A stretch of 22,355 nucleotides of DNA from the NCBI GenBank assembly GCA_026014905.1, contig JAOZHK010000091.1, forward strand, positions 1 to 22,355, in the 5' to 3' direction. The first letter of the stretch is position 1; each line of letters starts with the position of its first letter. Made by a program: the position numbers and the translations under genes. Under the pieces are notes generated by a model. The model searched no databases. It was not told the DNA's origin and worked only from the letters and a program-made list of their open reading frames with translations. Positions 1 to 6,364 of this stretch are shown in pieces. Source of the stretch: Candidatus Bathyarchaeota archaeon. GTDB taxonomy: Archaea > Thermoproteota > Bathyarchaeia > RBG-16-48-13 > GCA-020355125.

Positions 1-2
1 TG

Positions 3-317
3 GGCGTTATAGCGACAATTCTTTTCGCTATCCTATTTCAAGCTCCTCTTCCGGCGCTCTGGTTGATCTTGATTGTTGCGTGTGCTGCCGCGGTAGATGA
101 AGTGGGGCATGACCGCAGTACTGATACTTCATATTGGTATGGGGTCGTGTTTCGGTTTCGCCCAATATTGAAGTTCGTCATAATCAGTTTAGGGATATTA
201 ACGTGGATCCCGTATCACATTATGTTCAACGTATTGGGTTTTGATCTGGGGTACGGAGTCATGAATCAAGTGCTCACTCAGAAAAAGAGAGAGGGTAACG
301 GGAAGGGATCGTTATGA
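3..317 (+). CDS. C-terminal part of an unrecognised polytopic membrane protein (5' truncated)
   Basis: The frame is open from the window edge to TGA at 315-317, so only the last ~104 residues are seen. There are two strongly hydrophobic segments: one at the extreme left (ILFAILFQAPLPALWLILIV) and one about 60 residues later (LKFVIISLGILTWIPYHIMF). A DEVGHD motif lies just after the first, followed by a short polar stretch with FRFRPILK, and the end is lysine-rich and probably cytoplasmic. A TTG at 63 could be read as a start, but the first membrane segment begins upstream of it, so the gene very likely starts outside the window. The stop codon overlaps the stop of the convergent eL43 gene by 3 bases. 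I do not recognise the family; acidic/His motifs of this type occur in archaeal membrane proteins of unknown function. Confidence 0.6.
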   Translation, partial: GVIATILFAILFQAPLPALWLILIVACAAAVDEVGHDRSTDTSYWYGVVFRFRPILKFVIISLGILTWIPYHIMFNVLGFDLGYGVMNQVLTQKKREGNGKGSL

Positions 318-572
318 AGAGGAGGGGATACTTCGTTCCGCGGTTATACCTAAGTCGCTTGTGGGCGTGTATGCGGCTCCACTGAAGGTACGACTACATT
401 TCCGGCATTTCCAGACGCCGACACTGACACGACTGACTGCGCGAAACCCGCAGTTTTGGCAGGGATGGTTACGTCGTAATCCAACTTCAATGTCCGCGAC
501 ACGTTCTCGGACTCGTTTACCGTAGCGCGCGCCAAGGCGTCCGACAGGGTTTTTTCGTTTGCGTCTCACCAT
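312..572 (-). CDS. rpl37ae: Large ribosomal subunit protein eL43 (L37Ae), zinc-finger type
   Basis: Small basic protein (86 aa) of the 50S subunit. The N-terminal signature GRLGARYGKRVRERV is typical of eL43. It is followed by a zinc ribbon with two CxxC knuckles (CQNC around residue 39 and CRKC around residue 57) and the conserved SRTFSGAAYTP end. The length matches the family (about 80-95 aa). The ATG shares a base with the stop of rrp42 (TAATG), so it is translationally coupled as the last gene of the exosome superoperon. The last ~12 residues (SDLGITAERSIPSSS) run past the usual family end and converge on the membrane-protein gene on the other strand. In other archaea rpoP and a Brix-domain gene often follow eL43; they are absent here. 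Confidence 0.95.
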   Translation of the reverse strand: MVRRKRKNPVGRLGARYGKRVRERVADIEVGLRRNHPCQNCGFRAVSRVSVGVWKCRKCSRTFSGAAYTPTSDLGITAERSIPSSS

Positions 573-1384
573 TACCGATAAGCCTCTAGCACGTTGGTTC
601 GGAGTTCGTCAGCTTTATTCTTTGCGATCTCCATCGCTTGATGAACTTCATCGAGCGTCAAGGTTCCAACTTGACTTTTTTGGATCGCACAGATTTCCTG
701 ATTTTCTCCGGTGGCAATTGTGATTTGGGCATCGATCAGGGCTTCTTCTTCGATCGTGGGATCGAGAAGTAGTTTATCCCCGATCTTCACAACTGTGACT
801 TCGACAGGGATGTTTTGGAGAGGTAGCGGAGACGTGGTGTCCGTATATTCGATTGTCCCTTCATCAGAGACGGTGTATCCGCGTACTGTGGTATTCATAA
901 GAGCGAGGATGGCAGCTAAAGCAGCAGCGTCGAAGAGATTACCGTCATGGTCCAGAATGTAAATATCGACAAAGACAATAAACACCAGTTTGCCGGGGAT
1001 AATGCAGAGTTTCGATAAATCAACCGCTTGTGATTCGCGTAATCCTCGGTCGACAACTCGCGCCAGTTCGACAGAATTCTCATTCGGAGGTCCTGGCTCG
1101 AAGCTAGGTGACGCGATTGGTACAAGTTCAGTATTCACTGTGAGCACACCTGCATCAGGTTTATCGGAATAGGGAGTTCCGGTCTCCACTTTGATTCCAA
1201 CGAGGACTTGGGTTTTTCCGATGGAGACCCATGCCGAGCCTGACGCTTTACCAATTACACCAGGGTTGACTTGAATGGGACGGTAATCTAGTAAGCTTCG
1301 ACCATCAATCCGTTTGTCTTGACTGAGGTGGTCAAGAATGCGTCGTCGCTGAATGTTCGCGATTACTTCAAAAGAGTCACTCAT
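572..1384 (-). CDS. rrp42: Archaeal exosome complex component Rrp42 (RNase PH-like, non-catalytic)
   Basis: 270 aa, full family length. Rrp42 forms the hexameric RNase PH ring of the archaeal exosome together with Rrp41; it lacks catalytic activity itself but helps bind RNA. Family features visible are the start region [39 protein letters not shown], the [32 protein letters not shown] block and the [16 protein letters not shown] helix. The start ATG overlaps the end of rrp41 in an ATGA arrangement (4 bases), and the stop overlaps the start of eL43. Assignment to Rrp42 rather than Rrp41 rests on the [10 protein letters not shown] signature and the absence of the Rrp41 catalytic Asp motif. Confidence 0.96.
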   Translation of the reverse strand: MSDSFEVIANIQRRRILDHLSQDKRIDGRSLLDYRPIQVNPGVIGKASGSAWVSIGKTQVLVGIKVETGTPYSDKPDAGVLTVNTELVPIASPSFEPGPPNENSVELARVVDRGLRESQAVDLSKLCIIPGKLVFIVFVDIYILDHDGNLFDAAALAAILALMNTTVRGYTVSDEGTIEYTDTTSPLPLQNIPVEVTVVKIGDKLLLDPTIEEEALIDAQITIATGENQEICAIQKSQVGTLTLDEVHQAMEIAKNKADELRTNVLEAYR

Positions 1385-2220
1385 TCTGAGACCTCCTCGT
1401 CATCACCATTTGATTCCTCTGGTGTCTTAGGTGCTTCAGGTGTGTCTTCAGATGTTTCCGATGCAGCGGTATCCTCTGGGGTATCGGGCGCAGGGGTTTC
1501 TGCGGGTTGGATATATTTATGCGTTAACGCTTCTTTTTGGAGGTCATAGACGGTCATGCAGCCTTGAATTGCCAAGTCAAGGGCTTGCCGAAATTCGTCT
1601 TGGGTGAGCAGTCCATCCATTTGAAGCAGGGTTATTGCTCCGGTTCGTGGCATGATTGCGACAGGTACATCTGCATCTCCCTTTTGATCCTCGACATCAT
1701 TCAAATCCAATACGATTTGGCCCTCAATTTTCCCAGCTGCGCATCCGACAACAAGATCCCGGAGAGGGATTCCCGCATCTGCTAAAGCGACCGCGGCTGC
1801 AGTGATGCTTGCACACCGCGTTCCCCCATCGGATTGCAGCACTTCAATGAAAATATCGATGCCGGTACGGGGAAAGAGATCCGTTATAATCGCTGGTTCT
1901 AACGCCATTCGAATGACTTTTGACAACTCAACTTCGCGGCGTGACGGTGCAGGATGTTTTCGTTCATCCGTTGAAAAAGGTGCCATGTGGTAGCGGCATC
2001 GGACAAACGCTCGATCGGATTTAGCCAGGTGCCGGGGATGAACTTCACGGGGTCCATACACCGCAGCTAATATTTTATTTTTGCCCCAGGTCAGATAGGC
2101 GGAGCCATTGGCTTTGTCCAGGGTTCCTACCTCAATCTTGATTGTGCGTAAATCGGTGATCTGACGTTGATCGGTTCGGACGCCCTTTTTAATTAAGGTG
2201 ACCGACTTAGTTTTTGTCAT
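1381..2220 (-). CDS. rrp41: Archaeal exosome complex component Rrp41 (catalytic RNase PH subunit) with acidic tail
   Basis: 279 aa. Phosphorolytic 3'-5' exoribonuclease and polyadenylating subunit of the exosome ring. Visible signatures are [19 protein letters not shown] at the N-terminus, [26 protein letters not shown], the [15 protein letters not shown] arginine block that binds RNA/phosphate, and [11 protein letters not shown] with Asp182 and Asp184 in the catalytic-Asp region. The core ends near residue 238 (KYIQP). The last ~40 residues form a low-complexity Thr/Pro/Glu/Asp tail ([20 protein letters not shown] and onward), longer than in most archaeal Rrp41 (about 240-250 aa). The start overlaps the end of rrp4 by 14 bases and the end overlaps rrp42 by 4, consistent with stoichiometric coupling. 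Confidence 0.96.
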   Translation of the reverse strand: MTKTKSVTLIKKGVRTDQRQITDLRTIKIEVGTLDKANGSAYLTWGKNKILAAVYGPREVHPRHLAKSDRAFVRCRYHMAPFSTDERKHPAPSRREVELSKVIRMALEPAIITDLFPRTGIDIFIEVLQSDGGTRCASITAAAVALADAGIPLRDLVVGCAAGKIEGQIVLDLNDVEDQKGDADVPVAIMPRTGAITLLQMDGLLTQDEFRQALDLAIQGCMTVYDLQKEALTHKYIQPAETPAPDTPEDTAASETSEDTPEAPKTPEESNGDDEEVSE

Positions 2221-2911
2221 TTAAAACACTTTTCTCCTCTTTAATGAATTTCGTTACTCGTTCAGTGAGGCCGGAAGTGTGTGCTTCCGTCTCAATTAAG
2301 TCGATGACTTTGATCGCGAGGTTTTCATACGCGAGTCGCTTACCGCTGATCAAAATCAATCCGTTTTGGCCAATCGTGATATTCGTGCCGGTCTCGCGTT
2401 TGATGGAATTAATCATGGAGCCACGGCGACCGATAAGACGTGGAATCTTGGTGGGTGTCATCGTGATGATACGGCCATGCACGATCCGTCCTAGACCGGA
2501 TTCTCGCGTGGTGAGAGAGGGGTCACGGGTTCGATCGAAGGATTTTACCTTCGCTAACACTAGATCGCCGATATTAAAGATCCGTGTCATATCCTCTTTT
2601 CGTGAATTAAATGGGCGGTCAAAGACGTCGGACGCGAATAAATTGGCGGTGTAGGGCGCGTTGATGTCTGCGATCCAGCTTCCCAATCGCATGTCAATAA
2701 TTTTTCCAATCACTAGATCCCCAATTTGGGGGAAATAACAGCCCTTGAGGGCAACGACGTAAACGTTGCGTCCTACGTGGTTGCTTAATCCTACGATGGA
2801 TGCGTAGATTTTTTTATCTTGTTGATAGGTATGCCGACCGGCACGGTATTCGCCTTCGGCTAATAATTCGCCGGGAATAACGATTTTCCGGCTTTCTATC
2901 AGATAAGTCAT
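2207..2911 (-). CDS. rrp4: Exosome cap subunit Rrp4 (S1 and KH RNA-binding domains)
   Basis: 234 aa, the normal length. Rrp4 caps the RNase PH ring and threads RNA into it. Domain order: an N-terminal domain (residues ~1-55, [10 protein letters not shown] and GRHTYQQD motifs); an S1 domain (~60-135, [20 protein letters not shown] then [15 protein letters not shown]); a KH domain (~150-205) with the family GRRGSM form of the GxxG loop ([20 protein letters not shown]). The ATG is preceded by an AAGAAGTGGAGAA purine stretch. A 120-base gap containing a possible TATA box separates it from SBDS upstream, so the exosome trio may have its own promoter inside the superoperon. Confidence 0.96.
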   Translation of the reverse strand: MTYLIESRKIVIPGELLAEGEYRAGRHTYQQDKKIYASIVGLSNHVGRNVYVVALKGCYFPQIGDLVIGKIIDMRLGSWIADINAPYTANLFASDVFDRPFNSRKEDMTRIFNIGDLVLAKVKSFDRTRDPSLTTRESGLGRIVHGRIITMTPTKIPRLIGRRGSMINSIKRETGTNITIGQNGLILISGKRLAYENLAIKVIDLIETEAHTSGLTERVTKFIKEEKSVLNDKN

Positions 2912-2945
2912 ACTGTCTGTTCTCCACTTCTTTCAAGGTATTCTA

Positions 2946-2966
2946 ATATTTTTCTATAAAAAGGTT
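2946..2966 (-). promoter_or_regulatory. Possible internal promoter before rrp4
   Basis: On the minus strand, the gap between SBDS and rrp4 contains an A/T-rich element reading CTTTTTATAGAAAAATATTAG, about 45-50 bases upstream of the rrp4 ATG. An archaeal TATA box there would place a transcription start roughly 20 bases before the ATG. The rest of the 120-base gap has no other gene. This is motif reading only; A/T-rich spacers are common. Confidence 0.3.
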
Positions 2967-3031
2967 GAATGATCGTCTCTACTGTATTCCGTTATTCAAT
3001 CTCTTTTCTTGTTCTGTTAACCTGTTCTTGC

Positions 3032-3721
3032 TCACTTTAATATTTTTGTTTGGTAATTGCCATGTGTGATCCGGCCTAAGCGGTCAAGGAACGCGGTGTG
3101 TAATCCTGCGGGCATTTCAACGATTCCGATCCATGAACCGTCACGTTGCCACTCTTCTTGTGATACTGTGGCAAAGGATCGTGCCATTCCGAGGGTTTGT
3201 GCACCATATTCTGGGGGGACTTTAACTGCAATGCGGATCTGTTCGATTCGAAGAGGAAGGATCGGTCGTAATTTATCAATTACTTCCCGTGCTTGTTCTT
3301 CTCCGTCACGAAAGGGGTCGATGGTAATTTTGATTTGATCTAGGGCTTGCTCTATCCGAATAGGTGGATGCGGAGATCGTGTGCGCGGGTCAATGCAGTT
3401 TCGTGTTAGGAAAGCGACAATTTGTTTTCGCTTTTCTCGGACAAGTTCCCGTCGTTGTTCTATTGTTAGTTGAAGCTCGCCTTGTTGTATTATAATTTCG
3501 GCGATGGCATAGGGATCAGTGGTTTGAAATGCGGTGTGTAATTTGTCTTCCGAAGCTCGTAAGCCTTTACTGGCATCGGTAAAAATCGCGTCAGCGACCA
3601 GAATGTGGTCGATGTCACCGGTTTTCCCGCGCTTGTAATCAAAGGCTCGGTCGGGTCGGACTAAGATTTCGAAACGTTCACCGGCTTTAGTTAGGCGAGC
3701 GGTGGTGTGGTTCTCACCCAT
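3032..3721 (-). CDS. sdo1: Ribosome maturation protein SBDS homolog (Sdo1)
   Basis: 229 aa, the usual archaeal length. In eukaryotes SBDS with EFL1 releases the anti-association factor eIF6/Tif6 from the nascent large subunit; the archaeal protein is inferred to act similarly with aIF6. The N-terminal FYSH domain shows TARLTKAGERFEILVRPD, FDYKRGKTGDIDHILVADAIFTDASKG and ASEDKLHTAFQTTDPYAIAE. The helical middle domain contains EQRRELVREKRKQIVAFLTRNCIDPRTRSPHPP, and the C-terminal ferredoxin-like domain contains RPILPLRIEQIRIAVKVPPE. Only 15 bases separate it from the psmA stop, so it is cotranscribed; no strong Shine-Dalgarno motif is visible in that gap. The psmA-SBDS-rrp4 order is the conserved euryarchaeal arrangement. 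Confidence 0.96.
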   Translation of the reverse strand: MGENHTTARLTKAGERFEILVRPDRAFDYKRGKTGDIDHILVADAIFTDASKGLRASEDKLHTAFQTTDPYAIAEIIIQQGELQLTIEQRRELVREKRKQIVAFLTRNCIDPRTRSPHPPIRIEQALDQIKITIDPFRDGEEQAREVIDKLRPILPLRIEQIRIAVKVPPEYGAQTLGMARSFATVSQEEWQRDGSWIGIVEMPAGLHTAFLDRLGRITHGNYQTKILK

Positions 3722-3736
3722 GAGTAATTACCAAGC

Positions 3737-4462
3737 TTACGTTTCGAGTTTATTGATATAGTCCGTGATTTCTGAATCCGATAGTTTCTTGATTTTTCGC
3801 GTTTCTGCAGGAATTACTGCCATCTTCATTTTACTGGGATCTAGGGGTCCTTCAATAGCTTTTGATAGACATTCAACTGCGAGGAGGAGGGATTCTTCAA
3901 GCGTCAAGTCATCGCGATACTTTTCTTCCAAGATGCTGCGAACAGTATCACTACCTGCGCCGACCGAGACTGCTTTATACGCCCACACTGCGCCGCTGGG
4001 ATCGGTTTGCAGGATCTTACTACCTTTGCTGTCGACGCCACCGAAGATTATAGAGACGCCAAAGGGGCGGACTCCAGCGTGTTGGGTGTACAGTTGCTTG
4101 ATATCTCCTACTCGTTTTGAGAGGACTTCAACATCTGCAAGCTCGTCGTAGGTTAATCGATTACTTTGGGCAAAAACGCGAGCTTGATTAATTAATATTC
4201 TGGCATCAGAGCTTAATCCCGAGATCGCAGCTCCTAAGTGTTCATCTATCTCAAATATTTTCCAAGAAAAAGTGGGATCTTGAAGCTTCGAGGCAGCTCG
4301 TTCTTCAGCTGCTAAAACCACGCCTTCTGGACTTGATATGCCAAGAACAGTGGATCCCCGCTTCACAGTTTCAAGGGCGTATTCAACTTGGAAGAGTCGC
4401 CCGTCGGGGGAAAATACGGTAATTGCTCTGTCATATGCTCCAGGGGCTGTAAACATTGCCAT
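3737..4462 (-). CDS. psmA: 20S proteasome alpha subunit
   Basis: 241 aa, a complete alpha-type subunit. Seven copies form each outer ring of the 20S core, gate substrate entry and dock the PAN/Cdc48 ATPases. The N-terminal gating segment is present (GAYDRAITVFSPDGRLFQVE, with the YDR motif), followed by YALETVKRGSTVLGI, EERAASKLQDP and the GVRPFGVSIIFGGVD strand. As expected for an alpha subunit there is no propeptide or N-terminal catalytic threonine. A good Shine-Dalgarno motif (GAGGTGA) precedes the ATG. The start region carries a 17-base tandem duplication, described separately. The beta subunit is not in this window. Confidence 0.97.
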   Translation of the reverse strand: MAMFTAPGAYDRAITVFSPDGRLFQVEYALETVKRGSTVLGISSPEGVVLAAEERAASKLQDPTFSWKIFEIDEHLGAAISGLSSDARILINQARVFAQSNRLTYDELADVEVLSKRVGDIKQLYTQHAGVRPFGVSIIFGGVDSKGSKILQTDPSGAVWAYKAVSVGAGSDTVRSILEEKYRDDLTLEESLLLAVECLSKAIEGPLDPSKMKMAVIPAETRKIKKLSDSEITDYINKLET

Positions 4463-4490
4463 GACCTATTTCACCTCGTGACCTATTTCA
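4462..4490. repeat. 12-bp exact direct repeat at the psmA translation start
   Basis: TGACCTATTTCA occurs at 4462-4473 and again at 4479-4490, a 17-base period. On the coding (minus) strand this reads TGAAATAGGTCA, CGAGG, TGAAATAGGTCA, with the psmA ATG at the end of the second copy and the GAGGTGA ribosome-binding motif formed at the junction. The upstream copy carries a dead-end ATG AAA TAG. It looks like a small tandem duplication of the start region; a paired operator is also possible. Confidence 0.6.
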
Positions 4491-4528
4491 TGTTTGATTG
4501 ATCGTTGCGACTAAAAGGTTTTTCGTAT

Positions 4529-4852
4529 CTAGACAATTGGCTTAGATTTGCTGTTGAGGAACTTTCGGCGTAAGGTTTTAAGGGTACCTGACACGCCGAG
4601 AAGGTGGATGGAGTGAGAAGGCGCGGTGGTTTTTGAGAGCTTTTGAAAAACTTGACGTAACTGCGGTAGGTGTGTGTGATCGCAGAGGAGAATCCCAATT
4701 CCTGTGGCGGCGTGGTATTCGATCATGCGAACTCGTGGACGCGGTGTTGTTGGGAGCTCGTGCATGAACCGGGAGAGAAGTTGGTGTTTCGTGAGTTTAG
4801 GATATGAGGGGATGTAAAAGCCCATGTATCTCTTCTTATGTTTTCGGATCAC
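4529..4852 (-). CDS. rnp2: Ribonuclease P protein component 2 (Pop5/Rpp14 family)
   Basis: 107 aa. Pop5 is a protein subunit of archaeal RNase P, which removes tRNA 5' leaders; it normally pairs with Rpp30 to support the catalytic RNA. Visible features are the N-terminal strand KHKKRYMGFYIPSYPKL, the central RVRMIEYHAATGIGILLCDH strand pair and the C-terminal GVSGTLKTLRRKFL, a close match to the family GT(I/L)KxLRRK signature. The start codon is GTG, preceded by GAAGG; it lies 10 bases from the COG1325 stop. The usual operon partner Rpp30 is not adjacent. Confidence 0.9.
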   Translation of the reverse strand: MIRKHKKRYMGFYIPSYPKLTKHQLLSRFMHELPTTPRPRVRMIEYHAATGIGILLCDHTHLPQLRQVFQKLSKTTAPSHSIHLLGVSGTLKTLRRKFLNSKSKPIV

Positions 4853-4862
4853 GGAGGAGCCT

Positions 4863-5300
4863 TCATGTATTTTGGTGAATCGTGAAGAATTCAGGAAAAA
4901 TGTCAGTGAGGCGGCTTATATGCTTAACTGACCCTTTTGGTTTGATCTTGACGCGGATTGGGTCCGCTTGACTGAAAGTAAGTTGTTTATTATATGCTGC
5001 CTGCTTATCAAAGCGGATGTATAAGTTGCCTTTCGCGTCAAGGTAGCGATGACGGTCATACCATAGTTGGTGGTGATCGGTCGATCGGAGCTGTTGGGCA
5101 ATCGTGGTGATAGATTCTGTGATAATAGCAGGGTTTCGAATGATGGTCTCGAGGAGAATGATCGGGTTACGATGATGCCCCTGTAGCTTGTGTTGTGTAA
5201 AAAGTATATCATTTCGGAGGGTATCTGGGAGAAGTTGTTGACAGGCTTCAATGACCTTGATCGTATCTTCTGTCGCGTGAATGAAGGCGGATATGTGCAT
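4863..5300 (-). CDS. COG1325-type RNA-binding protein (predicted exosome-associated subunit)
   Basis: 145 aa. The family has a double-stranded-RNA-binding-like fold and is predicted to associate with exosome or RNase P functions, mainly because it sits in this operon across archaea; direct biochemistry is limited. Visible family features are the opening strand HISAFIHATEDTIKVIEACQ, the signature QGHHRNPIILLETIIRN, and the later RHRYLDAKGNLYIRFDKQAA with PIRVKIKPKG. The ATG at 5300 lies 22 bases downstream of the eL15 stop. The end is 10 bases from the GTG of pop5. Annotators sometimes call it 'exosome subunit'; only the RNA-binding fold and genomic context support that. Confidence 0.85.
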   Translation of the reverse strand: MHISAFIHATEDTIKVIEACQQLLPDTLRNDILFTQHKLQGHHRNPIILLETIIRNPAIITESITTIAQQLRSTDHHQLWYDRHRYLDAKGNLYIRFDKQAAYNKQLTFSQADPIRVKIKPKGSVKHISRLTDIFPEFFTIHQNT

Positions 5301-5322
5301 CGATGCATATAGGTGGGATCGC

Positions 5323-5838
5323 TTAATGTCCCAGTCCCCTCATCTTTTTACCGGCACTGGTTAATCCTCGGTGTACGCGTCCTTGCTGCGATTTATCACA
5401 GATCCAATTAATATCGTTATCTCGCTGAATCCCCGCGTGATGAGGGTCAACGAGGATTACTTCAAACCATTTGTATTGACCGTCTTCGCCTACCCAGTAA
5501 GAATTCAAGACTTCAAGATTGGGATATGCTTTCCCTACCCGTTCTTCTCCAATTAATTGCATGCTTTTCGCGGGTACTTTTCGAGTGAACCCGGCATGGC
5601 GTTGGCGTCTTCCACCCGCTGGTGCGCTTTTTCGAAGCCCGCCTCGTCGAACCCGGACTCGGACTGTTGTGAACCCCGGTTTCGCTTTATATCCCAGACT
5701 TCGAGCTCTACGCAGCCGAAGTGGTTTTTCCACACGGACAATAGCTGGTTGTTTTCGCCACACAATTTTCCGTTGGGCTTGAACAGCCAATAAATCGGCA
5801 TTATCAGAGGTAGCGACATCAAGAGAATGTTTAAACAA
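5323..5838 (-). CDS. rpl15e: Large ribosomal subunit protein eL15 (L15e), TTG start
   Basis: 171 aa. The core is unmistakable: [94 protein letters not shown] and [12 protein letters not shown]. The start is TTG at 5838: MFKH aligns with the family MYKY opening and gives the normal ~30-residue N-terminal segment before the WRK motif. The frame stays open another ~26 codons upstream, to a TAG, but has no ATG, GTG or TTG there. The C-terminus stops right after RGLGH, about 15-20 residues shorter than many archaeal homologs. It is the first gene of the superoperon that runs to eL43. Confidence 0.93.
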   Translation of the reverse strand: MFKHSLDVATSDNADLLAVQAQRKIVWRKQPAIVRVEKPLRLRRARSLGYKAKPGFTTVRVRVRRGGLRKSAPAGGRRQRHAGFTRKVPAKSMQLIGEERVGKAYPNLEVLNSYWVGEDGQYKWFEVILVDPHHAGIQRDNDINWICDKSQQGRVHRGLTSAGKKMRGLGH

Positions 5839-6051
5839 TGACTTTCGCCTAGTTAATAATTCAAGTACTTGGCATCTAACGTTATTGATAAATGTTATGT
5901 TCTCGAGCTAATTCATCTCTGTTTAAGTCGCGTCTCGTGAAAATTAAGATATAGCTATACGTGGTGATAAATTTCGCTTGCGTCGAAGAGAACAGCGCTC
6001 TCTTTAACAATACAGCTATCAAGTATAGCCCACGCGCATCGTTACTGAGAT
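5839..6051. other. Intergenic region between MoaD-like gene and eL15
   Basis: This 213-base gap separates two minus-strand clusters. On the minus strand it contains a 6-bp hairpin (AAGAGA, 7-base loop, TCTCTT; around 5987-6005) with no T-tract behind it, then the candidate BRE/TATA for eL15. No tRNA-like TPsiC arm or start codon with a usable frame was seen. Confidence 0.5.
5965..5976 (-). promoter_or_regulatory. Candidate promoter of the eL15-exosome superoperon
   Basis: On the minus strand CGAAATTTATCA reads as a BRE (CGAAA) joined to a TATA-like TTTATC. It would place transcription start near 5942 and leave a leader of about 100 bases before the eL15 TTG. A second A/T-rich palindromic element (TATAGCTATA, 5951-5960) lies just inside and could be the real TATA box instead. 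Motif evidence only. Confidence 0.3.
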
Positions 6052-6315
6052 TTATCCGCCAACAACAAATGGAATAAGCGTGACGATATCGCTATCTTTT
6101 AAGATGGTGTTCATACCGTGAAGAGAGTAGATGTTGCGGCCATTAATAAGAAGAGTAAGTGTTGAATTCCATAGTAAAGGGGATAAGGTTGATGGATTTT
6201 GTAAGGTCAATTGCTGTAAGAGAATTTGGATGGTGGCTTGATCATCGAGCTCGATTTCGAACGTGCGGTTTAACGCCATTAATAACGTTCCGAATGCTCG
6301 TATTGTGATCTTCAC
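6052..6315 (-). CDS. MoaD-like ubiquitin-fold sulfur carrier protein
   Basis: 87 aa with a beta-grasp pattern: opening strand MKITIRAFGTLLMAL, middle LTLLINGRNI, then DSDIVTLIPFVVGG ending in the exposed Gly-Gly that is adenylated and thiocarboxylated in MoaD/ThiS/SAMP proteins. It lies 49 bases downstream of the aldehyde ferredoxin oxidoreductase gene on the same strand, with a clear AAGGAGA Shine-Dalgarno motif. The position suggests that it supplies the dithiolene sulfur for the tungsten/molybdenum pterin cofactor of that enzyme. A role as a protein modifier (SAMP/urm1-like) cannot be excluded, since archaeal members do both. Confidence 0.85.
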   Translation of the reverse strand: MKITIRAFGTLLMALNRTFEIELDDQATIQILLQQLTLQNPSTLSPLLWNSTLTLLINGRNIYSLHGMNTILKDSDIVTLIPFVVGG

Positions 6316-6364
6316 GATTTACCCTTCAATAGTCTCCTTACACAAAGGAGGGGAGAGAAAAAGA

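Noticed and set aside
2214..2654. 146-residue open frame on the + strand opposite rrp4
   Set aside because: Antisense shadow of a highly conserved gene; no family features, no promoter or ribosome-binding site.
3765..4151. 128-residue open frame on the + strand opposite psmA
   Set aside because: Antisense shadow; Ser/Thr/Pro-rich composition follows from the psmA codons.
5839..5916. Longer N-terminus for eL15 using the open frame upstream of TTG 5838
   Set aside because: No ATG, GTG or TTG occurs there before the stop, and the TTG start aligns with the family N-terminus.
5985..6006. Rho-independent-like terminator after the MoaD gene
   Set aside because: The 6-bp hairpin is followed by no T-tract on the minus strand, and archaeal termination does not need hairpins.
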